Shown here one piece after another: positions 17,902 through 26,343 of a DNA stretch of 64,000 nucleotides; the stretch's first letter is position 1; each line of letters starts with the position of its first letter. The DNA is from Microbacterium esteraromaticum. Lineage in GTDB: Bacteria > Actinomycetota > Actinomycetes > Actinomycetales > Microbacteriaceae. Below the pieces are notes generated by a model. The model made no database searches. It saw only the letters and a program-made list of their open reading frames with translations, and was not told where the DNA came from. Both the position numbers and the translations under genes were made by a program. The stretch covers positions 682,001 through 746,000 of the forward strand of contig NZ_CP043732.1 of assembly GCF_014084045.1 (NCBI RefSeq). The letters run 5' to 3'.

Positions 17902-18795
17902 ATGTTCGAGCTGAGACGACTGCGGCTGCTGCACGAGCTCGCCCTGCGCGGCACCATCGCCGAGGTCGCGGCATCCCTCTCCTACTCCCCCTCGACCGTG
18001 TCGCAGCAGCTCGCTCTGCTCGAGAAGGAGGCGGGCGTCGCCCTGCTCGAACCCGACGGGCGCCGGGTTCGGCTGACGCCGCACGGCCGGATGCTGGCCG
18101 AGCACGCCGCGAGGGCCCTCGAGCTCGACGAGGAGGCGCGCGCATCCCTCGCCGCGCACGCCGGATGGGAGCCCGTGCGCATCGCGGCGATGCCCACCGC
18201 TGCGCAGACGATCGCCCCTGCGGCGCTCACGCTGCTCGCCGAGCGCTCCCCCGAGCTGCGTGTCGAGCTCGCCGAGCTGCCGCCCGAGGAGAGCCTGTTC
18301 GAGCTGTGGGCACGGCGCTTCGACCTGGTGATCGCCGAGCAGTACCCCGGTCAGACCCGTGAACGGCGCGACGGGGTCGTGCACGAGCTGCTCGGCGAGG
18401 ACCCGATCCGCATCGTGCTGCCGCCGGCCGAGCATCCGGCACCGCTGCATGAGCTGCGCGACCGGGCCTGGGTCATGGAGCCGGAGGGCACGGCCGTGCG
18501 GCAGTGGACGGTGCAGCAGTGCCGAGCCGCCGGGTTCGAGCCCGACGTGCGCTTCGAGGCCGCCGACCTGACTGCGCACGTGCGGCTGGTGGCATCCGGT
18601 CACGCCGTGGGCATGCTGCCCGACCTCATCTGGGGCGACGAGCCGAGCCCGCTGACCGTCGCCGACCTGCCCGGCTCGCCGGTACGCGAGGTCTTCACCG
18701 CCGTGCGCGCCGCGTCGCGCGCCCACGAGGCGGTCGACGTCGTGCGCACGGCGCTGCGCGAGGCGTTCGCCGCGCACCGCCGCGTCGCACCCTAG
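17902..18795 (+). CDS. LysR-family transcriptional regulator
   Basis: 297 residues. Residues 1-60 form the LysR helix-turn-helix (LRRLRLLHELALRGTIAEVA, then SPSTVSQQLALLEKE). The remainder is a LysR substrate-binding domain. Divergent from putA with a 125-bp gap, so it is probably the proline-responsive activator of putA; the effector is inferred only from position. It ends 45 bp before the convergent FAD-oxidase stop, with only a weak 6-bp hairpin between. Confidence 0.88.
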   Translation: MFELRRLRLLHELALRGTIAEVAASLSYSPSTVSQQLALLEKEAGVALLEPDGRRVRLTPHGRMLAEHAARALELDEEARASLAAHAGWEPVRIAAMPTAAQTIAPAALTLLAERSPELRVELAELPPEESLFELWARRFDLVIAEQYPGQTRERRDGVVHELLGEDPIRIVLPPAEHPAPLHELRDRAWVMEPEGTAVRQWTVQQCRAAGFEPDVRFEAADLTAHVRLVASGHAVGMLPDLIWGDEPSPLTVADLPGSPVREVFTAVRAASRAHEAVDVVRTALREAFAAHRRVAP

Positions 18796-18840
18796 ACCGC
18801 CCCGGACCGCCCCACCGCGCCTGGGCGGACCGAGGCTCGG

Positions 18841-20238
18841 TCACGGCAGCCGGAGGTCGTCTGCGTAGACGGCGCCGGGGTTGAGGAGGCCGTCGGGGTC
18901 GAGCGCGGCCTTGATGCGGTGGTTGAGCTCCATCACGTCCTCCCCGAGGTAGTCGGGCAGCCAGCGCTTCTTCAAGCGCCCGACGCCGTGCTCTCCCGTG
19001 ATCGTGCCCCCGAGCGCGATGGCGAGGTCCATCACCTCGCCGTAGGCGATCTCCGCGCGCGCCTGCTGATCGGGATCGGTCGGGTCGAGCACGATCAGCG
19101 GATGGGTGTTCCCGTCGCCGGCGTGCGCGAGCACGGCGATCGTGAGATCGCGACGCTCGGCGATCTCCGCGATGCCGTCGACGAGATCGCCCAGACGCGG
19201 CAGCGGCACCCCGACGTCCTCCAGCAGCAGGGAGCCCCGTTTCTCGACCGCCGGGATCGCGACGCGCCGTGCATGCACGAACGCCTCTCCCTCGTCGGGA
19301 TCGTCGGTGGCGTAGACCTCGGTGGCGCCGTTCGCCTCGCAGATCGCCTCGATCCGCGCGATCTGCGCTCGCGCGTGCTCACCGGGCTCATCGGACTGGA
19401 TGACGAGCATCGCCTCGGCGTCGCGGTCGAGCCCCATCCGGATATCGTCCTCGACCGCGTTGATCGTGACCTTGTCCATGAACTCGAGCATCGACGGGCG
19501 CATCTCGCGCGAGATGTCGAGCACGGTCTGCGTGGCACCGGCGAGCGTGGGAAACGTCGCCACGAGCGTGGTCGGCGGCAGCTGCGCGGGGATGAGGCGC
19601 AGCGTGATCTCGGTGATGACTCCGAGCGTGCCCTCGCTGCCGATGAACAGCTTCGTCAACGACAGCCCCGCGACGTCCTTCAGGCGCGGGCCGCCGAGCC
19701 TCACCGCACGGCCATCGGCGAGGACGACGGTGAGACCCAGCACGTAGTCCGTGGTGACGCCGTACTTGACGCAGCACAGGCCGCCGGCATTCGTCGCGAC
19801 GTTGCCGCCGATCGAGCAGAACTCGTATGACGAGGGGTCCGGCGGATACCAGAGCCCATTCTCTGCCGCCGCCTTCTTGACCTCGGCGTTGAACGCTCCG
19901 GGCTGGACCACGGCGGTGCGGGTGGACGGATCGACGCGGATCTCGCGCATGCGGTCGAGCGAGATGACGATCGCCCCCTCGACGGCGGAGCTGCCACCAG
20001 ACAGTCCCGAGCCCGCGCCTCGGGGGATGACGGGAACCTTGGCCGCCGCGGCGATGCGGACGACCGCCTGAACGTCCTCGGTTGACGTCGCGCGGACGAC
20101 GGCGAGCGGCACTCCGGCGTTCGGATCGAGAGCACGATCCCACCGGTAGGCCTCGGTGGAGGCCGGATCGGTGATCACGGCCCCGTGCGGGAGGGCTGAT
20201 GTCAGGTCGTCGATGACTGACTGAGAAGTCTGGGCCAC
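18841..20238 (-). CDS. FAD-linked 2-hydroxy-acid oxidase/dehydrogenase, GlcD type
   Basis: 465 residues. FAD-binding type 4 (PCMH) domain with PRGAGSGLSGGS and SIGGNVATNAGGLCCVKYG, then the C-terminal FAD-oxidase domain ending EHGVGRLKKRWL, typical of GlcD and D-lactate dehydrogenases. It probably oxidises glycolate, D-lactate or a similar 2-hydroxy acid. GlcE and GlcF subunits are absent, so it may act alone, as in D-lactate or D-2-hydroxyglutarate enzymes. Start is GTG at 20238 with GGAG upstream. A FadR-type GntR regulator diverges from it, a common pairing for lactate or glycolate utilisation. Confidence 0.85.
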   Translation of the reverse strand: MAQTSQSVIDDLTSALPHGAVITDPASTEAYRWDRALDPNAGVPLAVVRATSTEDVQAVVRIAAAAKVPVIPRGAGSGLSGGSSAVEGAIVISLDRMREIRVDPSTRTAVVQPGAFNAEVKKAAAENGLWYPPDPSSYEFCSIGGNVATNAGGLCCVKYGVTTDYVLGLTVVLADGRAVRLGGPRLKDVAGLSLTKLFIGSEGTLGVITEITLRLIPAQLPPTTLVATFPTLAGATQTVLDISREMRPSMLEFMDKVTINAVEDDIRMGLDRDAEAMLVIQSDEPGEHARAQIARIEAICEANGATEVYATDDPDEGEAFVHARRVAIPAVEKRGSLLLEDVGVPLPRLGDLVDGIAEIAERRDLTIAVLAHAGDGNTHPLIVLDPTDPDQQARAEIAYGEVMDLAIALGGTITGEHGVGRLKKRWLPDYLGEDVMELNHRIKAALDPDGLLNPGAVYADDLRLP

Positions 20239-20376
20239 TGTCGTCTCCAGTTCGGAAGAGGCGTTCGTCTGAGCGAGATTCTATCGATAGATGCATCATA
20301 GATGGAAGATGGATGCATTCATGCGGTGGCAGTCGTGGAGAATGGGATCTGCTCCCGCCGAACCGAAGGATCACCC
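20239..20376. promoter_or_regulatory. Divergent promoter with short palindromes for the FadR-type regulator
   Basis: Between the oxidase and the GntR gene. TCTATCGATAGA at 20280-20291 is a perfect 12-bp palindrome. ATGCAT occurs at 20291-20296 and again at 20313-20318, 22 bp (two helical turns) apart, within GATGCATC and GATGCATT. The AT-rich cluster is likely the promoter and operator for both genes. GAAGGA at 20365-20370 precedes the GTG start at 20377. Confidence 0.55.
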
Positions 20377-21066
20377 GTGTCGCCAGCGCCTTCCGCCTCA
20401 GAGCAGGCCTATCTCCGAGTGAAGGAGATGATCCTCGAGGGCGACCTGCCCGCCGGAGACATGATCACCGAAGGTCAGGTCTCCGAGGAGCTCTCTGTGA
20501 GCCGCACGCCGATCCGCGAGGCGTTCCTGCGACTGGAGGCCGAGGGCTGGCTCAAGCTCTTCCCGAAGCGCGGCGCGCTCGTCGTCCCGATCCAGCCGAA
20601 TGAGATGGAGCAGGTCTTCGAAGCCAGGCAGCTCATCGAGACGCATGCCGTCCGCGTGGTCGCTCAGGATGAAGCCCTGACGGAGGCGCTGTCGCGCGCG
20701 CTGGCAGACGTCATCGAGCAGATGACCCGGGCTCTGGCCGACGATGACGTCGAGGCCTTCTCCTCGCTCGACACCGAGTTCCACCTCACCATCGTGCTCG
20801 CCGCCCAGAACGACATCCTGTCGGACGTGTACCGCGGCCTCCGCGAGCGACTGCGCCGTATGACCACGCGCTCGGTCTGGCACGACCAATCGCGCATGGA
20901 GCGGATCGTCGCCGACCACACCGAGCTCACCCGCATCATCGCCGATCGGGATCCGGACGGGTACTCCGCTCGGCTCCTCGAGCACATGATCGCCGCGCAC
21001 AGCACGCCGGCGCAGCGCGTGTTCCGCTTTCCGGCCGGCGGCGTTCTGCCGGGCTCGCCGGGCTAG
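20377..21066 (+). CDS. GntR-family regulator, FadR/FCD subfamily
   Basis: 229 residues. N-terminal winged helix (AYLRVKEMILEGDLPAGDMI, VSRTPIREAFLRLEAEGWL) and an all-helical FCD effector domain with metal-ligand-type residues (LDTEFHLTIVLAAQND, DHTELTRIIADRD). The open frame begins at 20302, but the GTG at 20377, just after GAAGGA and before the conserved domain, is preferred. It probably controls the divergent GlcD-type oxidase in response to a hydroxy acid. Its TAG stop shares the bases CTAG with the convergent aldolase stop. Confidence 0.85.
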   Translation: MSPAPSASEQAYLRVKEMILEGDLPAGDMITEGQVSEELSVSRTPIREAFLRLEAEGWLKLFPKRGALVVPIQPNEMEQVFEARQLIETHAVRVVAQDEALTEALSRALADVIEQMTRALADDDVEAFSSLDTEFHLTIVLAAQNDILSDVYRGLRERLRRMTTRSVWHDQSRMERIVADHTELTRIIADRDPDGYSARLLEHMIAAHSTPAQRVFRFPAGGVLPGSPG

Positions 21067-21896
21067 GCGAACAGCGACAGGACGTGTCTCGCATCCGCGG
21101 CGAGCGCGTCTCGTCCTCGGCGCAGATACACCCGCGGGTCGACGCCGTCGTACTCGGTCAGCGCATCGCGGAGGGCTGCGGTGAATGCGCCGTTGAAACG
21201 GGTGCCGAAGTTGACCTTGCGCACTCCCGCGCGACAGGCCTCTGCCACGCGTCGATCCGAGACACCGGATGCGCCGTGCAGCACGAGCGGCACAGGTACG
21301 GCATCGCGCAGCTCGGCGATCAGCTCCAGGTCGAGCACCGCCTCCTGAGTCTTCATCGCGTGCGAACTGCCCACCGCGACGGCCAGGCCGTCGACGCCCG
21401 TCCGCTCGACGAATGCGGCGGCCTGACCAGGGTCGGTGCGGACGCCGAAGGCGTGAGCGCCGTCCTTGCCGCCGATCTCGCCCAGCTCGCCCTCGACCCA
21501 GATGCCCTGCGCCTGCATCTCTGCGGCGACCAGTCTGGTCTGCTCGACGTTCGCTTCGAACTCCAGCGTCGACGCGTCGAACATCACCGAGGTGACACCG
21601 GCGTCTGCGGCTTCGCGAACGAGGTCCACGTCATCGGCGTGGTCGAGTTGCACGGCGATCGGCACGGATGCCGCCGCGGCCAGCTGCACGATGGCGGCGG
21701 CGAACGGCCGGATCCCCCCGCGGAAGCGCGTCGCGTTCTGAGACACCTGCAGTATCAGAGGCACCTTCAGGGAGTCGGCCGCGTCGACGAATGCTTCGAC
21801 ATGCTCCAGGCCGATCACGTTGAAGGCCGGAACCGCCGGAAGATCGTCCCGGTCTTCACGTCGGGCGATCAGGTCGATGGGTGAAGCGAGTGTCAT
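21063..21896 (-). CDS. Class II fructose/tagatose-bisphosphate aldolase family protein
   Basis: 277 residues. Zn-dependent aldolase fold: N-terminal PAFNVIGLEHVEAFVDAA, catalytic-region LDHADD with Asp85 and His86, GELGEIGG (136-143), zinc ligands probably His179 and His207 (HGASGVSD), and phosphate-binding VRKVNFGT. It should cleave a ketose bisphosphate or related sugar phosphate to triose phosphates, as GatY or FbaA do. Last gene of the long minus-strand sugar operon; its ATG overlaps the FGGY kinase stop. Together with the PfkB kinase it resembles the end of a tagatose-type pathway; the actual sugar is unknown. Confidence 0.85.
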   Translation of the reverse strand: MTLASPIDLIARREDRDDLPAVPAFNVIGLEHVEAFVDAADSLKVPLILQVSQNATRFRGGIRPFAAAIVQLAAAASVPIAVQLDHADDVDLVREAADAGVTSVMFDASTLEFEANVEQTRLVAAEMQAQGIWVEGELGEIGGKDGAHAFGVRTDPGQAAAFVERTGVDGLAVAVGSSHAMKTQEAVLDLELIAELRDAVPVPLVLHGASGVSDRRVAEACRAGVRKVNFGTRFNGAFTAALRDALTEYDGVDPRVYLRRGRDALAADARHVLSLFA

Positions 21897-23293
21897 CGGT
21901 CTGCTTCCTGCGGCGCGCCGCGGACCGTGTCGGTCCGCCCGGAACGCAGCCGGCGATAGGGTTCGGTCTCGTCCGGCTCCCTCGCGATCGAGACGCGCCG
22001 CACAGGCTGCGGGTCCTCCGCAAGCACCACGGCCCGGAACACGAGTGCGGCGCCCAGCGCGGTGAGCTCCGGCTCCTCCACCACCTCCAGCGGGGCGATC
22101 CCGGCGGAGGCCCGGATCCGCCTCCACAGCGGATTGGCCGTGGCGGCACCCGTCGCGATGACGAGGGATGCGGTCTCGCCGGCATGGGCCGCGAGGGTGT
22201 CGTCGAGGTCCCATGCCGCCAGCGCCATTCCCTCCTGAGCCGCCCGCACGAACGATGCGGCGCCGGCATGCGCCGACAGCCCGCGCACGCTGTAACCGGG
22301 GTCAGCGCCCACGAGCGGGGTGCAGACCAGACCATTCGCTCCGATGGGCTCGTCGAGTGCCTGCTGCTCGAGTTCAGCGAGCCGCTCCGCGCCGCCTGCG
22401 AGCTGGGCCAGATGAGCGTGAAGGTGACCGGACGGCAGGTGCGCGTGCAGGTAGAAGCTGCGGTCGTCTACGAATCGACCGAGCTGCACGTGCTCTGGCA
22501 TCTCGACGCCCGCGATGTCGTCGACGAGCAGCAGGTGCGCCTCGGAGGTGCCCGACGAGAGGAAGATCTGGCCTGGCCTGCGCACTCCGGCAGCGAATGC
22601 GGCGCAGAGATGATCGTGCCCGCACACCGCTACCACTGCGGTCGCGGGGATGCCCCATGCCGAACGGCATTCGGCAGCCACCGCCCCGAGCACACTCCCG
22701 CTGGGCCCGAGCTCCGGCAGGAGCGCGGCAGACCATCCTGAGGTCTCGAAGGCCTGCGCATCCCACCGTCGTTCGTCGGCGAGGAAGAATCCGGTGCGCG
22801 ACGCGTGCGAGTACTCCACGCTCGGCGTGGCATCCGCCGCGAGGCGAGCAGCGACGTAGCCCGCGAGCGAGGTCACGCCGCTCACGGCACCCGCCGCCCC
22901 AGGCGGGAGGTGATCTCGCGCCCACCGCAGTTTCGACCATGAGAACGAGGGGTTCAGGCCGGCGCGCTCCGACTCCTCGCGCATGACGGTGGCGTACCAG
23001 GTCGGCATGGGCGCGACCGAGCGGCCGGACCCGTCTGTGAGCACCACCTCTTCGCTGAGCGAGGCGATCCCGATGCCGTCGACACGGCTGCGCTCGGCCG
23101 CCGACAGGGATGCGACCAGCCGGGCGATGCATTCCCGCGCCACACGCACGACCTCTTCGGCGTCGCGCAGGTCTCCATCCGGACTCCCGATCACGGGCGT
23201 CGGCGCCGCCGCGACCGGCAGGTCCGGACGCTGCGCGTCGTGCAGCAGCGCCTTGATCCTGGTGGTGCCGATGTCGAGACCGATGACGCTCAC
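21893..23293 (-). CDS. FGGY-family carbohydrate kinase
   Basis: 466 residues, GTG start overlapping the PfkB stop (GTGA). The actin-like ATPase N-domain begins GLDIGTTRIKALLHDA; the C-domain has FLSSGTSEAHLLL and VIATGAATANPLW. FGGY kinases phosphorylate free sugars, ketoses or polyols such as xylulose, gluconate or glycerol. Position between aldolase and PfkB kinase suggests it performs the first of two phosphorylations in the pathway. The substrate class cannot be set from motifs I can see. Confidence 0.88.
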   Translation of the reverse strand: MSVIGLDIGTTRIKALLHDAQRPDLPVAAAPTPVIGSPDGDLRDAEEVVRVARECIARLVASLSAAERSRVDGIGIASLSEEVVLTDGSGRSVAPMPTWYATVMREESERAGLNPSFSWSKLRWARDHLPPGAAGAVSGVTSLAGYVAARLAADATPSVEYSHASRTGFFLADERRWDAQAFETSGWSAALLPELGPSGSVLGAVAAECRSAWGIPATAVVAVCGHDHLCAAFAAGVRRPGQIFLSSGTSEAHLLLVDDIAGVEMPEHVQLGRFVDDRSFYLHAHLPSGHLHAHLAQLAGGAERLAELEQQALDEPIGANGLVCTPLVGADPGYSVRGLSAHAGAASFVRAAQEGMALAAWDLDDTLAAHAGETASLVIATGAATANPLWRRIRASAGIAPLEVVEEPELTALGAALVFRAVVLAEDPQPVRRVSIAREPDETEPYRRLRSGRTDTVRGAPQEADR

Positions 23294-24282
23294 GCTGCAG
23301 GCCCTCCGTCGAGCATCTCGGTGGCGGTGCCTGCCAGAAGCGAACCGAGCTCCGGAGCGGGACCGAGGTCGGGCAGCGGCAGCTGCGCATTGCGCGCCGA
23401 GGCCGCCACCGCCAGGGTCACCGCCTCCGGCAGCGGCCGCCCGTGCCCGAGCGCGTGCAGCAGTCCGGCGAGAAAGGTGTCGCCGGAGCCGGTCGCGTTG
23501 ACCACCTCGATCCGCGGCGGGCGCACCCAGACCGCGCCGGCACCGGACACGGCGAGCGCACCGCCTGCGCCCAGGGTCACGACGACGATCTCGACACCCT
23601 GTCGCCGCAGCCCGTGCATCTGCGAGACGAGGCGCCGTCGATCGGCGTCGTCGCGCACGACGAGCGGCGCGTCGGTGCCGAGCGCGCCGAACTCCTCGAG
23701 ATTGCACTTGATCGCCCAGGGGGTCGCTGCCGCGGCCTCCTGCAGCGCGCGCCCGGAGGTGTCGACGACGACGCGCGCTCCGAGTTCCCTCGCGTCGCGA
23801 ACGAGCTGGGCGGCGAACGCCGCGTCGAGTCCCCGCGGCAGGCTCCCGCTCAGGGCGACGATGTCGTCGCGAGCGACCCGCGGCATCAGGGCCTCGAAGA
23901 AGTCCTCCGCCTCGGCCGGCGTGATCTCCGGCCCCGGCTCGTTGACGACGGTGGCGTCACCTGTGCGCGAATCCACGATGATCGCGTTGATGCGGGTGTC
24001 TCCCCCGACCTCGGTGTGATGATCGGTCAGGCGCAGAAGGCGGCACTCGTCGCGGATGTACCGGCCCGTGGCGCCGCCGACGAACCCGTACACCGCCGAC
24101 GGCGTTCCCAGTCGCTGCAGCGCGCGGGCGACGATGATCCCTTTGCCGCCCGCCATGGGCTCGGCGCGCTCCGCCCGGTTGACCTCGCCGACGGCGAGGT
24201 CGCGAACGAACACCGTGCGATCCATCGACGGGTTGGCCCCCACGATGTGGAAGGACGGGCGTGCCGGTGCGTGCTCGATCAT
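23290..24282 (-). CDS. PfkB-family sugar kinase (1-phosphofructokinase/tagatose-6-phosphate kinase-like)
   Basis: 330 residues. Ribokinase-fold signatures: NPSMDRT at the start, GGKG (residues 45-48), ALSGSLPRG, GAGGAL, and NATGSGDTFLAG with the catalytic Asp. The NPxxDRT/GSLPRG pattern places it with 1-phosphofructokinase and tagatose-6-phosphate kinase rather than ribokinase. It would phosphorylate a ketose monophosphate to the bisphosphate cleaved by the aldolase downstream. A GC hairpin separates it from the preceding Gfo/Idh gene, possibly lowering expression of the kinase and aldolase part. Confidence 0.87.
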   Translation of the reverse strand: MIEHAPARPSFHIVGANPSMDRTVFVRDLAVGEVNRAERAEPMAGGKGIIVARALQRLGTPSAVYGFVGGATGRYIRDECRLLRLTDHHTEVGGDTRINAIIVDSRTGDATVVNEPGPEITPAEAEDFFEALMPRVARDDIVALSGSLPRGLDAAFAAQLVRDARELGARVVVDTSGRALQEAAAATPWAIKCNLEEFGALGTDAPLVVRDDADRRRLVSQMHGLRRQGVEIVVVTLGAGGALAVSGAGAVWVRPPRIEVVNATGSGDTFLAGLLHALGHGRPLPEAVTLAVAASARNAQLPLPDLGPAPELGSLLAGTATEMLDGGPAA

Positions 24283-24301
24283 GATTCGCGCCTCTCTGCC
24301 A

Positions 24302-24340
24302 CGCAGAGGGCGTTCCGCCGTCGGCGGAGCGCCCTCTGCG
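24302..24340 (-). terminator. 18-bp hairpin inside the sugar operon (attenuator-like)
   Basis: CGCAGAGGGCG then TCCGCC (24302-24319) pairs with 24323-24340, leaving a 3-nt loop; one position is a G-T wobble. No U-tract follows on the minus strand. It lies between the Gfo/Idh stop (24357) and the PfkB start (24282), so it may partially terminate or stabilise the upstream message. Confidence 0.65.
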
Positions 24341-24356
24341 GCGGCTGGTGGACCTG

Positions 24357-25478
24357 TCAGGCTCCGAACGGCTCAGGCGCGACCCAGGTGCGGGTCTCAG
24401 CCGACTTCCACACCGCATCGACGACGCTCTGGATGCGCGCGCCGTGCTCGAGGTCGCCCTGCGGCCGGTCACCGCCCTCGATCGCGCCGAGGAAGTCGAC
24501 CATGAGGTTGGTGCTGGGCTCGAGGTACCCGCTGCCCAGCGACGAGCTGCCGAACCACACCCCCGGAGCCCCCGCCGCGACGGGCGTGGCGACGAAGCCT
24601 CCCTGGCTGCGACCGTCGGCGGCCTTGCGGAACACGCGCACGACGTCGCGCTGGTTCCAGTCGAAGCCGATTCCGCCTTCCGTGCCGTCGATCTCGAAGC
24701 GGATGTGCGCGAAGTTGCCGTGCGACTTCTGGCTGAACGAGAAGATGCCGAGCGCGCCCGTGTCGAAATGGGCGAGGAAGGCTCCGCCGTCGTCGACATC
24801 GCTGTCGTCGTCGTCCGAGAGCGTGACGGTCGTCAGGCTGGCGTTCACCTCGGCGATGCCGCCGACGAGGTAGTGCGCCAGGTCGAGGATGTGCGATCCG
24901 ATGTCGCTCGAGGCGCCCGAGCCGCCTTTGGCCTTGTACCGGCGCCAGCCCATGTCGCTGAAGGCGTCATCCTGGTGGTACTCGAAGCGCGCCTGGATCA
25001 CATCGCCGATGGCCCCGGACGCGACGAGGTGCGCGGCGTACTGGATCGAGGCGTTGTGGCGGTAGTTGAAGCCGATCGCGGTGACGCCACTGGCTGCACG
25101 CGCCGCGGTCACGATGCGCTCCACGTCCTCTCGTGCGTTGGCGATCGGCTTCTCGCAGAAGACATGCTTGCCGCGCTCGAGCGCGTAGCAGACGATGTCC
25201 GCATGCATGTGCGGTGGGGTGACGACGTCGATGATGTCGATGTCGTCACGATCGACGATCGCCTTCCAGTCGTCGGCCGCCTCCGCCCAGCCGAACTTCT
25301 CGGCGGTCGCCAGGGCGAGATCCAGATCGCGTTCCACGACGACGGCCTTCACGGGCTTGACGTCGGTCGGGGTCTGCAGCGCCGCAAGCGCCCATGACTT
25401 GCTGTGCGCGCTTCCCATGAAGCCGGCGCCGCCGATGATCGCGACCTTCAGTTCTTTTGAATCTGCCATTGCAGACAT
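24357..25478 (-). CDS. Gfo/Idh/MocA family oxidoreductase (second in window)
   Basis: 373 residues. Rossmann motif AIIGGAGFMGSAHSKSW near the N-terminus, CEKPIA signature, and GSHILDLAHYLVGG in the alpha/beta domain, close to the GSHxxD/H pattern of sugar dehydrogenases. Ribosome site GAGGAG lies just before ATGTCTGCAATG; the start could be the second ATG, three codons in. It probably oxidises a glycoside or free sugar imported by the operon transporter. Pairing with the TIM-barrel isomerase upstream recalls 3-keto-sugar pathways, an inference from context. Confidence 0.86.
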   Translation of the reverse strand: MSAMADSKELKVAIIGGAGFMGSAHSKSWALAALQTPTDVKPVKAVVVERDLDLALATAEKFGWAEAADDWKAIVDRDDIDIIDVVTPPHMHADIVCYALERGKHVFCEKPIANAREDVERIVTAARAASGVTAIGFNYRHNASIQYAAHLVASGAIGDVIQARFEYHQDDAFSDMGWRRYKAKGGSGASSDIGSHILDLAHYLVGGIAEVNASLTTVTLSDDDDSDVDDGGAFLAHFDTGALGIFSFSQKSHGNFAHIRFEIDGTEGGIGFDWNQRDVVRVFRKAADGRSQGGFVATPVAAGAPGVWFGSSSLGSGYLEPSTNLMVDFLGAIEGGDRPQGDLEHGARIQSVVDAVWKSAETRTWVAPEPFGA

Positions 25479-25527
25479 TTCTCCTCGTTCTCGTTAGGGG
25501 GAAAGATCGTGTCCGGATGCCCGCGGA

Positions 25528-26343
25528 TCAGGCATCCGCCAGGTATTCGGCGAGGTGCTCCCGCACCCAGCGCCCGGCACGCAGCGTCGCTTCATCCGGG
25601 TCGGTCTCCGCAAGAGCCGATTCGTCCTCGAACGCAGCCCAGCCGGCGAACCCCGTTTCGGAGAGCTGGCGGAAGACGCCGACGATGTCGACGACGCCTT
25701 CGCCCGTGGGCGCCCACTCGCCGTTCGCGAACATGTCCTTGACGTGCAGGTGCACGATCCGCTCCCGAAAGCGCGTGACGGTCTCGACCACGTCCATTCC
25801 TCCGCGCGCCACATGGCCCAGGTCGGGCGCGAAGCCGACTCTCTCGGGCAGGATCTGCTCGAGCACGTCGTAGTCGGCCCCATCGATGAACAGCGAGGTG
25901 TCGAGCGAGTTCGGGTGGAAGCTCACGCCGATGCCGCGGTCGGCAGCGCGCATGGCGATGGCGTCGAAGCAGGTCATCAGACCGCGCTGACGCTCCGCGA
26001 GGTCGTGACGCCCGTCGCTCTTCTGCACGACGACGACCTGGGTCGCACCGAGCGCCTCGGCGAGGTCCAGGGCCTGGTCGGTGCGCTCGCGCTCGCCCGC
26101 CGACTCCTCGGAGGCGGCCCATTCCTCCGCGATCACCAGCGACGGGATGCGGATGCCCTGAGGCTCAATCTCACGTCGGATGAGCTCTGCCGATGACAGT
26201 TCGCCGAGCAGCACGATCTCCGGCTCGAGGAATGCGAACCCCGCCTTCTTCGCGATCGACGCGATGTGCCCGATGCGACCGCGATAGGTCTCGAGACTCA
26301 TCTGCCAGCTGAAGGTCTGGCATGAGATGTTGACACCGGTCAT
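25528..26343 (-). CDS. Sugar phosphate isomerase/epimerase-like TIM-barrel protein
   Basis: 271 residues of the xylose-isomerase-like/AP-endonuclease 2 superfamily. Features: strands ending GFAFLEPEI, GVSFHPNSL (metal-ligand His), GFAPDLGHVARGG (Asp/His) and HLHVKDM, the usual metal-binding set. Members isomerise or epimerise sugars, inositols or hydroxypyruvate, or act as eliminases on 3-keto-glycosides. The ATG at 26343 overlaps the hydrolase stop (ATGA). It sits between a hydrolase and a Gfo/Idh dehydrogenase, so a sequential role on one substrate is likely. Confidence 0.82.
   Translation of the reverse strand: MTGVNISCQTFSWQMSLETYRGRIGHIASIAKKAGFAFLEPEIVLLGELSSAELIRREIEPQGIRIPSLVIAEEWAASEESAGERERTDQALDLAEALGATQVVVVQKSDGRHDLAERQRGLMTCFDAIAMRAADRGIGVSFHPNSLDTSLFIDGADYDVLEQILPERVGFAPDLGHVARGGMDVVETVTRFRERIVHLHVKDMFANGEWAPTGEGVVDIVGVFRQLSETGFAGWAAFEDESALAETDPDEATLRAGRWVREHLAEYLADA

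Noticed and set aside
18807..18828. Hairpin between LysR and FAD-oxidase genes
   Set aside because: Only six paired bases in GC-rich sequence; too weak to claim a terminator.
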